In this document: piece after piece, positions 19,571 through 27,926 of the stretch | Numbering within the stretch: position 1 is the stretch's first letter | Layout: every line of letters begins with the position of its first letter | Assembly (NCBI GenBank): GCA_029959195.1 | Contig: CP114123.1 | Span: 1,364,001 to 1,428,000 of the forward strand | Direction of reading: 5' to 3' | Origin: Dictyophora rubrovolvata | Lineage: Eukaryota; Basidiomycota; Agaricomycetes; Phallales; Phallaceae | Length of the DNA: 64,000 nt | Notes under the pieces: model-generated | The model's input: the letters and a program-made list of their open reading frames with translations, nothing else | What the model was told of the DNA's origin: nothing | Database searches by the model: none | Program-made: the position numbers and the translations under genes

Positions 19571-21018
19571 ATGGGATTTCTCAGGTAAGGCATTGTTATT
19601 TCGAGGAGTCGATGAATTCAGATTTGTTAGGTTGGCGGTGTGTGTAGGAGGTGTTTATTCGATGTTCCTGGTAAGCAATGCCATATTAATTCCCAAATTA
19701 TCAGCTCTAATCCGGATATTAGATATGGGCAATAGCTCAAGAGAGGCGTACGCTATCTTTCTTAGATCATTCCCCTCTCAGCTAAAGTTCTCTCCAGTAT
19801 CAGTCCCTTTCGTCTCGAAATATGATTCCTCCCAATCAGCGAAATTCACCTCCTCTCTCGTTATTGGATTATGTCAAAGTGTACTTAGTACACTGTCCTC
19901 ATTCATTTACATCATGCTCAGGCGAAAGCCAGGAAGCACGCTTAGACAAACCTTTGGATTAGACGAAAACCGAAGCGTACATCACACCAACGGAAATGCT
20001 GCAAATGGCCATACACATCATAATGGAAACCCACTTTCGTCAAAAGCCTCTTCGTCGCGAGGGTTCGTCCTTGCTTGGTCGTATTTTCGAACTTCACTTC
20101 TCATCACCGCTGCTGCTCCGTTTGGATTTGCTGCCCTTGCGCATATTTCGTATCCAACCATGGTCCTTGGGAAATCGTGCAAACTCGTCCCAGTTCTCAT
20201 CATGAACGTTCTCCTGTATCGTCGCCGTTTTGCCCCTCATAAATATCTTGTTGTGGCCATGGTCACAGCCGGTATAACGATGTTCATGTTCTTCGGGTCA
20301 GAATCTGCAGCGGCAGCGTCCAAACATGCTTCAAAAGCGTCACAATCCGGAGGCGGTAGCAACTTTATTGGACTGTTATATCTTCTTATCAATCTAGCCC
20401 TGGATGGTACCATCAATTCAACTCAGGATGAAATATTCTCTCGCCATAAAGTTACCGGCCAGCAGATGATGTTCTTCATCAATCTTTTCGGAACATTCAT
20501 TTCGTTATTTTTGGCCTCTCTTCCTTTGCCTTATATCCCTGTCTTGCATCCTTCGCATATTCAAGAGCCGGAACTGGCGAATGCTCTCAAATTTATAGAA
20601 TCTCATCCCGGTGTCATCAAACCATTAGCGCAATTTGCTTTCACCGGCGCTCTGGGACAATTATTCATTTTCGAGACCTTACAGCACTTTGGATCGTTAA
20701 CCTTAGTGTAAGTGATCCCATAGTCTGTCGTGGTTGGTTACTGCTAATCATACTGTTTAGCATGATAACACTAACGCGCAAAATGTTCACCATGATTTTA
20801 TCGGTTGTTGTGTATAATCACTCTTTAGCTGCTGGTCAATGGTTAGGAGCAACAACAGTTTTCGCTGGAATCACTGTCGAGGCGTGGGTTAAACGAAGAG
20901 GTATTTTATATGCGAATATTTGTTTTTTGTGCCCCGAAGGCTAATGACAACCTCGACAGAAATACATGCCAAGAGAGTTTTGCAAGAGAAGGAGAAGGCC
21001 CAAATTAAACAGCTCTAA
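19571..21018 (+). CDS. HUT1: HUT1/SLC35B1-type UDP-galactose transporter
   Basis: A multi-span nucleotide-sugar transporter of the ER membrane; HUT1 is linked to UDP-galactose transport and ER folding. Six exons join in frame to 395 aa: 19571-19584, 19631-19670, 19723-19747, 19798-20707, 20761-20900 and 20960-21018. The joined start [20 protein letters not shown] followed by AIAQERLSVPF is the family N-terminus. Family motifs [20 protein letters not shown] and [13 protein letters not shown] follow, and the last membrane segment reads [20 protein letters not shown]. The first exon is 14 nt and the third 25 nt, so automatic callers may miss them. The gene is intact and sits between family relics A and F. 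Confidence 0.92.
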
Positions 21019-21093
21019 AATTACATAGTATAAAACAAATATTTCAAACGCCCAAATACCACAATGGCGCATGATGTTATTAGATGTACTAAA

Positions 21094-22038
21094 TTAATAT
21101 AACATTTCCGTATCTGTCTCCGTATCACCCACTGTCCGTTGTTGCCCCAAACCTTGCAATGCACGTCTCCGCTCCTCAGCCCTGCGTACAAATCAGGTCA
21201 GGCGTATGCTCCATAGCTTTCGACTCATGGCACTGAGGGAAAATCTTACCTTGAAATCTCATCTTCGTGGTCATCGTCTATTTCCCGTTTTCTTCGAGCG
21301 GCCGTATTTAAATTCACGTTAGGCTGAGAAGCAATTGCATGACTGGCGCGATAAATGGATTCATATTCCTATTTTTTTTTAGGAAAGAAACGATGACGAT
21401 GACGGTTACGAAAGTATAGCATTCACGTACTTTGATTTGTGTTAAAAAACCTGAGTTCGGCGAGATGCAATACCGCCGATTTTGCACAAGATGTAGAGCA
21501 TCCTCGTGATTTAAGTTATAATGCTCCATCACGAACATTATTACGAACGACGGCGACAGTGAAATACCCCCTTTTAGAATTCAGCGACTTGGAATGAACA
21601 GTAGCCTTTACCGAGAGAAAGAAAGATCACTTACCATTACAGTGGACTAGTACACGACCGCCGTTTCCGATCGCATTATATATGAACTGCTTCGCACTGT
21701 ATTATGTATTAGCAAAATTGCCCACTCACACGACAAGGTATAAACTCACTTTGGAAAAATTTGAATCAGATTCTGTTCCTCCGTATCTTGTACATCTAAC
21801 ACCATATATTGAAACTGATCGGGGAAACGGGGCTTTACAGAAAAGGCTTCTTTCGAATCTCGGATACAAACACTGATCGGGGCAGATGAGACGTGGTATG
21901 GTGACAACTTGAAGGAGAAGCGAGGAGTTTCTCATACATATGTGTAATTCCGAGTTGTTTTAGGGTGTCTAGTGACTTTGAGACAGCGAAAGGGCCTAGA
22001 AATAAGCTGGGTATGATTTCTTGACATTCGCGCCTCAT
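21094..22038 (-). CDS. STYX-like pseudophosphatase (dual-specificity phosphatase fold)
   Basis: Six exons join in frame to 210 aa: 21938-22038, 21750-21872, 21635-21696, 21431-21570, 21250-21368 and 21094-21181. It starts MRRECQEIIPSLFLGPFAVS. STYX-like order follows: GITHIVCIRDSKEAF, FQYMVLDVQDTEEQNLIQIF, the P-loop region GGRVLVHCNGGISLSPSFVI, RRYCISPNSGFLTQIKEYES. In active enzymes the loop is H-C-x5-R. Here Cys94 is kept but the Arg position is Leu (residue 100). Mammalian STYX instead replaces the Cys with Gly. I infer a catalytically dead binder of phosphoproteins. The C-terminal ~45 residues are charged (RRKREIDDDHEDE). Tail-to-tail with HUT1, 75 nt apart. Confidence 0.85.
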
Positions 22039-22699
22039 TTCATATCTAATGTGTATTCAGCGGGAAAGTCACGGTTCATGTTCGTGTTCATGCATTGAAA
22101 TAATCTACCCGCGCGCACCTCCATTCGAGTTCACCCGGGGCCTTAATAAGGTCCCTTATTTCTTGCTCTGATGTCGGAATAATTGCCTCCATCACCATAG
22201 TATCTTTATGAAAGATCGAAGAATGGGTAGCACTGCAGAGTTGAAAAGAGGCGATCTATGAATAGACGCCCGCAATTGCTAGCTGACCAGGCTTAACCTC
22301 AGGCTCGTGAAAAAGACCGAATCACGCCAATTGGACGATTAATCATCATACTGGACAATGCTCCTCGGACGCTTCAGCGACAACGCTGTAAAGGTACGTA
22401 TTCATCTTTCGCAAAGTTCCTCGCTGTCTCTTTTCGAGACCTACGGCGGGCGGCTTTTTCGACACGCCAGATGCCCACAAAAGATTTTTAACGAGGTCTT
22501 AAACTGTGTTTTTGGAAAGTTGAAATACAAGTCGGCTCGCAAACAAGCTCGCGGACGCAGCAATGGGATTTATTGATAGAAGAGGATGGCTTATGTCGCG
22601 TGGTTCACCAACGACGAGATATTTTGAGGCTAGTTCATGCTTCGAAACCCGGTTTAGGAATGAATAACGTATCCGTTCAGAGGAACCAGCATGTGGAAG
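22039..22699. other. No intact gene
   Basis: Upstream of the STYX-like gene. An ORF at 22358-22576 has no recognisable domain. It may be degraded sequence in front of relic F, but I cannot show that. Confidence 0.4.
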
Positions 22700-22830
22700 A
22701 AGAGCTTGTTCCCACTGATACTCCTCTGAGTAAGACCCCCCCTCTTTGACTTATTTTATCCCATTGTTCACGCATCCCCAGCCACATGTATATTGCGTTA
22801 GTGGCAAGAAGTTCATTGGAGCCTGTTGTA
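22700..22830 (+). pseudogene. Highly degraded small-gene family relic, copy F (intron 1 region)
   Basis: GAGTAAGACC, a T-rich stretch, CCATTGTTCACGC, then an acceptor-like CCCCAGCCACATGTATATTG and GCGTTAGTGGCA closely follow intron 1 and the start of exon 2 in the copies at 23815 and 27079. The frame upstream (RNQHVEEEL, TDTPL) is only loosely like the end of exon 1. No other part can be traced. Confidence 0.5.
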
Positions 22831-23737
22831 AACGCGTCCAAAACAAGTCAGGTACGAAGTTACTGCCATTGATCAAAGCTACAGTAGAATCATTTGTAAG
22901 TGGTCCTGTACACAAAGAGCTCACACGTCATAATTTTGAGTGCACACCTTGTCACCCAGTGGGCAAGCAGCCCAAAGTAATGATTTAATCGATTCTACCC
23001 TCAGCCGACGAACTTAAACCTTCAATGAGGTGCGAAGCAGACTTGCCATATATATCTCTCCCAGGTCCTTGTAATTCACGCATTTAGATAATCGGACAAT
23101 GATGTATATTGAGACAAATAGATACATGAGAACAAATCCTTTCATATATGCAAGACTTGCAGCCTACTGTTTAATTTATATGAATGCCGTTCGTGGCTCA
23201 GGCTGGGTTTGTTTGCGAACTTTCGCCCTGGCCACGCTGTGCATCTCTTTGTTGCTTCGTGATCTCCAGCGAATCACCTTCCCCGGAGTCTGCCATCTCT
23301 TCTTTAGATTCCGGGCGGCGGGAAAATCTGCCTACCAACTAACTGTTAGTGGAGACTGGAGAAAGTGCCACACGGATCTATAAAATTTGAGATATTGAGA
23401 ACTGGTGCAAGATAAATCATCATCTGAGACGCCAAATATTATGCGATTGAGCGTTTCGTGACCGAAGTCATGCCATGCTTGCTGGCATTGCATGCTTCCG
23501 AGGGGGGTGGCCTCTTGAACGTCTGGATGCCATCGGCCGTAATTGGGACAATACAGACTTGCAATGGATGGACCATTCAGTGGACGATCGGTTGAGTGAA
23601 TGTGCGCACACATTGATCACTTCAATGAAGATGCAACGATACGCGAGAAGGACTGGGCAACAGGCAACAACAGGCGTCATCATGTTTTCTTCTTTCTTTT
23701 ACGTCCACTTCATAACTAAGACATTACCCATCACATT
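22831..23737. other. 5' flank of copy B
   Basis: No gene recognised. From about 23560 the sequence resembles the 5' flank of copy D (near 26800), both containing ACGATACGCGAGAAGGAC, so the duplicated unit begins here. Confidence 0.5.
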
Positions 23738-23814
23738 TAGTACACAAAGGGAGAGCTGGACCATATTTCGCCCAAACCTACACTTCCACAATCTCACAAA
23801 CTTATTGAATAGTC
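23738..23814 (+). promoter_or_regulatory. Family promoter box, copy B
   Basis: CATTTAGTACACAAAGGGAG followed by AGCTGGA and ATTTCGCCCAAACC, ~75 nt before the ATG. It recurs before copies C and D and, weaker, A. Confidence 0.5.
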
Positions 23815-24657
23815 ATGCCACGAAAGAAGTTATCCAAGGAAGAAGAAGCTATACTAGTTGATTCCATTGTCAAGCGGAAACTCCGTCTTATAGATTTGGG
23901 TGAAGAACACGCCGATGTGGTTCGTTCCAAAGGACGCGAATTTTTGGAGAGAGCCTACCATGAAGCCTCTAAAACTATCGGACCGAAGACTGGCCGAGAA
24001 ATAATGTATCCACCTCGGGGTACTAACATGGAAGAGTACTACCAGAAATTCGAGCCTGCACTCACCGCAAATGCTCGGATGCCTTACGAGTAAGACCTTT
24101 CCTTTCTTGATTTGTTTATTCCGTTGTTCATTATCTTTCAGGCATATGTATATCACATTAGTGGCAGCGGGTTTGATTGCAGTCATCAACGCTTGTGAAT
24201 ATGCCTACCTCCCTGAATGATTGCAGTGGGAAATTGATATCAGAATGGGAAAAGCTACGATAATAACTCCGTATGTGATGTCGTAAACAAAATGTATTCA
24301 CTGTTTGTGACTGTACAAATCTCACTCTAGTAATCCACTTAACAACAACGCAATTATCGGGCCACAAGCCCAAATCAATGTCGAAGGACTCCAAGTTCTC
24401 CCACCCATTGACCCATACGCGCAGCTCGTACAACTAAACCACGAGCAAGTCGACGAATATTTGGAGAATTTTTCCAAGGTTCATCATAAGATCCTTTATG
24501 ACGGGAGTGGCATATGCTACAGGATTATTGGCGCAAACTATTCCCAGACGACTCCAACAATCGACTCGTATGAGGTTCAGAACGTAACTGTGCCGTCACA
24601 TATTCGTTCAATGATGTCAAACAGATGTTACTCCGAAGCTCAATAGTCTTGGGGTAG
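23815..24657 (+). pseudogene. Small-gene family, copy B, degraded
   Basis: Exon 1 23815-24089 is open (MPRKKLSKEEEAILVDSIVK start, PPRGTNMEEYYQKFEPALTA). Exon 2 24142-24270 contains a TGA where copies C and D have CGA (YLPE-stop-LQWE). Exon 3 from 24331 reads QVDEYLENFSKVHHKILYDG, then loses 7 nt relative to copy C after SYEVQ, which shifts the frame. The original stop position is at 24655. Introns keep GT and AG. It is a recent pseudogene by the look of it; a shortened product from exon 1 is possible. Confidence 0.8.
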
Positions 24658-24929
24658 CATTTTGCTGTCTCCTACGTAAAAGTCAAGACTGAACGTCTGG
24701 CTGAAGCGTAATACTTTGCTGGTGCGCATACTAAACTGGTACTTAGAATTGGTAATATTGTAGTGATAAGCGGGATGTACGTCGAGATCCATTTAGCATA
24801 AACCAACCCCGAGTTTGCGTGAATCACAACCACCCCATACCTAATTATTTAAATGCATCATTCAGGAGAAATGAAAGAGTCTTGCTAGTACTATTTCTCT
24901 TTGGAACGACAAAAATGTAGCTAAGTCTA

Positions 24930-25470
24930 CTAGGGTAGGTTCGTATGTATCTCTGACTTGTATACAAGATAGTTAGCTGGATTACGGCTCTCAAGGTTGT
25001 TTCTAGTATCGATGGGAGGCAGGACGTTATGTGGCGGCATGTGGGGATGACCACCACCAACGCCTCGTATGGCCAAAGGGTTGTGTGGATTGAATGGGAC
25101 TAGTGATCGAGGGATTGGCCCGTACAGTCGAGTAGAAAAAGGACCACCAAGACTAACTGCCTCAGTCACATTCCAGCCCTCATCAGCCGCAAAGAACATT
25201 GCCAAACCCCCGACTGTCGTGGACATTTTGCCATAGTGCATCATGGTGAGCATGACGTCCCATGTCTCATCGCCTGAAACCAATCTTGGAAAAAATGTGT
25301 AAAGACTATATTGTCGTCTCTCATAACCTCGCCTCAAGAGGGAAAGAATAAGTCGACGATACGTCCTCGCTGTTTTCTATGTTAGCATTCACAAGTAACC
25401 TTGTATCAATAATGGATCCAACCTCTGGGAGAGTCCCAGCCAATTGGGAGAGGGTCCGAGTCCATTGCAG
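24930..25470 (-). CDS. Unrecognised partial gene, 3' exons only
   Basis: Minus-strand exons join in frame across two short introns: a piece near 25425-25470 (RTLSQLAGTLPE), then 25330-25379 (KTARTYRRLILSLLRRG), then from about 25280 DETWDVMLTMMHYGKMSTTV, FFAADEGWNVTEAVSLGG, and a Gly/Pro/His-rich tail HPHMPPHNVLPP ending SEIHTNLP at 24930. Splice sites are consensus. Upstream coding stops where the 5' flank of copy C begins, so the gene appears cut there. I do not recognise it. It could instead be a short gene with a start I cannot see. Confidence 0.45.
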
Positions 25471-25477
25471 TCAGGGC

Positions 25478-25559
25478 CATTTAGTACACAAAGCGAGAGC
25501 TGGAGTATATTTCGTCCAAACGTACACCCACACAGTCGAACACATTACTTGCCAAGATC
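25478..25559 (+). promoter_or_regulatory. Family promoter box, copy C
   Basis: CAGGGCCATTTAGTACACAA, then AGCGAGAGCTGGAGTATATT, ending ~55 nt before the ATG at 25560. It is the same box as in copies B and D. Confidence 0.5.
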
Positions 25560-26407
25560 ATGCCACGAAAGAAGTTGTCTGCGGAGGAAGAGATCCTAGT
25601 CGAGGCCATCGTCAAGCGGAAATTACGTTTTATGAGTATATCTGAAGAACATGCGGAGGTGGCTCGGAACAGCTGCAGACCTGATCTTTTCGAACAAGCC
25701 TACAATGAAGCCACTAGAGCACTCGCGCCGAAGACTGGTGATGAAACAATGTATCCACCCAGGGGTACGGACATGGAAGCGTACTATCAGAAATTCGAGT
25801 CTGCGCTGACCGCGAAGGCTCGAACGCCTTTTGAGTAAGGTTCTTTGCGTCCCAGGGGGTTTCTATCCCATTAATTTACGCGTTTTCAGGCATATTCTCA
25901 TCGCCAAGATAGCCTCGGGCTTAAACGCTATCCTTGTCAGTTGTGAATACGCTTACCTCTCAGAGCGAGCCCAATGGGAAGTTGACATAAGATTTACCAG
26001 AGCCAGAGCAGCTACGTGTGTCATTCCATTCGCAAAAAAACATATATAACCAGTTCTGATTGTATATACTTTCCTTTAGCCAAGGCAGAGTAGACACCGA
26101 GCGACCCAGCCAATTTACCACTCAAAGATTACCGTTTCTCCCGCCAATTGGTCAGGGCGCGCAGCTTATCAAACTTCAGCCCATACAAGTGAACGAATTT
26201 CTGAGAAACTTCTCCGAACTTCATCACAAGGTTCTTTGGGACGCGGATAGCCGCGAATGTTACAAGATTATTGGCGCGAACTATTCTCCGACGACTCCTG
26301 CAATCGAATCGTATGAGGTTCAGCTGCAGGAATGTCCCTCTGCAGTTAAGTATTTGTTCGATGATGTCAAACAAATGCTACTCCGAAGCTCTCTTGTTGT
26401 CGGTTAG
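25560..26407 (+). CDS. Small-gene family, copy C: the one intact member (242 aa)
   Basis: Three exons, 25560-25834, 25890-26015 and 26080-26407, join in frame to 242 aa. Exon 1: MPRKKLSAEEEILVEAIVKR, a charged helix-rich domain with EEHAEVAR, ending PPRGTDMEAYYQKFESALTA. Exon 2: a hydrophobic or amphipathic stretch (ILIAKIASGLNAILVSCEYA) then LSERAQWEVDIRF. Exon 3: a linker LPFLPPIGQGAQL, then NEFLRNFSELHHKVLWDADS, ANYSPTTPAIESYEV and a C-terminal LLRSSLVVG. No signal peptide or catalytic motif is evident. Introns of 55 and 64 nt have GTAAGG/TTTCAG and GTGTGT/CTTTAG. Conservation of protein sequence across copies despite decayed members suggests past selection. Function unknown. Confidence 0.75.
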
Positions 26408-26999
26408 CTTGCTTGTTTAAATGCTTTTCACTGTGCAGTTATCTCTGTCACGTAACGAAATGTACTCCCTCTTTGGATACATGAATAAACTACAAATTGT
26501 GTCGCGTCCCTCGAAACCTTTTTATGTATATCATTTTTCGCGTTCAACCGTTTGATTTCAGCACGCGATTTTAAGGTTCAATGTAGACGCGGCCGTATGG
26601 CCGGTTTGCTCACATCTGCAATGACTCACATTTGCCAGTGCATGAGTTACATCCCAGCCTGCATGCATAAAACAATGCTAAGTCCCTACTAATCGTCCTA
26701 GGAATTTTGTCATGAGTATAGTGAGGATAGTTATAAACAGATTCAAATTCAGACATCGGACAATTCCGCGCCGAATACACACCAGCCTGGCCTGCAATAG
26801 AGGGACGGATTGGACAATCGGTTGTGTGCACGCACTTCGATGGCTTGATGGTATGTCAGCTACTACCTTGGTCAACTTACTCTACAGCAACAACGATACG
26901 CGAGAAGGACCGGTATTAACAACAGGTGTCATTACGTTTTCTTTTTTCTTCTCCGTCCATTTCATAACTAAGACTTTGACCATCACGCGGTCAGGGTCA
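26408..26999. other. 3' flank of copy C and 5' flank of copy D
   Basis: The first ~160 bases match the 3' flank of copy D; the last ~200 match the 5' flank of copy B. No other gene is seen. Confidence 0.55.
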
Positions 27000-27078
27000 T
27001 TTAGTGCATAAAGGGAGAGCTGGAGCATATTTCGCCCAAACCTACACTTCCATAATCTCACAAACTTATTGAATAGTC
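27000..27078 (+). promoter_or_regulatory. Family promoter box, copy D
   Basis: CATTTAGTGCATAAAGGGAG then AGCTGGAGCATATTTCGCCC, nearly the same as copy B to the ATG. Confidence 0.5.
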
Positions 27079-27926
27079 ATGCCACGAAAGAAGTTATCCA
27101 AGGAAGAAGAAGCTATAGTTGATTCCATTGTCAAACGGAAGCTCCGTTTTGTAGCTTTGGGTGAAGAACATGCCGATGTGGTTCGTTCTCAAGGACGCGA
27201 AGTTTTTGAGTGAGCCTACCAAGAAGCCTCTAGAGCTATTGTGCCGGGTAGTGGTCGAGAAATAGTGATTCCGCCCAGGGGAACAAACATGGAAGAGTAC
27301 TACCAGCAATACGAGCCTGCACTCACCGCAAGTGCTCGAACACCTTCCGAGTAAGACCTTTCCTTTCTTGATTGATTTGTTCCGTTGTTCATTGTCTTTC
27401 AGGCACATGTATATTACATTAGTGACAGCGGGTTTGATTGTAGTCATCAACGCTTCAGAATATGCTTATCTCCCTGAACGATTGCAGTGGGAAACTGACA
27501 TCAGAATGGGACGAACTACGAGAGCGCCTCCGTATGTGATGTCGTAAACAAAATGTATTCACTGTTTAACTGTACAATTTTCGCTCTAGCAATCCACCCA
27601 ATAGCAACGCACTTACCGGGTCACAAGCCCAAATCAACATTCAACGACTCCAAGTTCTCCCGCCAATTGGCCCAAACGCGCAGCTTATACCACTTAACCA
27701 TGGGCAAGTCGACGAATATCTGGAGAATTTTTCCAAGCTTCATCATAAGACCCTTTGGGATGCGTTCAGCCACGAATGCTACAAGATTATTGGCGCGAAC
27801 TATTCTCAAACGGCTCCAATAGTTGAGTCATTTGAGGTCCAGTTGCAGGGATGTCCCTCTGCAGTTAGATATCCGTTCAATGATGTCAAACAAATGCTAT
27901 TCCGAAGCTCTCTTGGTATTGATTAA
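27079..27926 (+). pseudogene. Small-gene family, copy D, broken by one stop
   Basis: Same three-exon layout as copy C. Exon 1 reads MPRKKLSKEEEAIVDSIVKR and contains a TGA near 27210 (VFE-stop-AYQEAS) where copy B has AGA. Exon 2 (YLPERLQWETDIRMGRTTRA) and exon 3 (QVDEYLENFSKLHHKTLWDA ... MLFRSSLGID, stop TAA 27924-27926) are open, and the splice sites are kept. One codon of the E-E-E-A-I-L block is missing relative to copy B. The 5' half is closest to copy B, but the 3' flank is closest to copy C. Confidence 0.8.
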
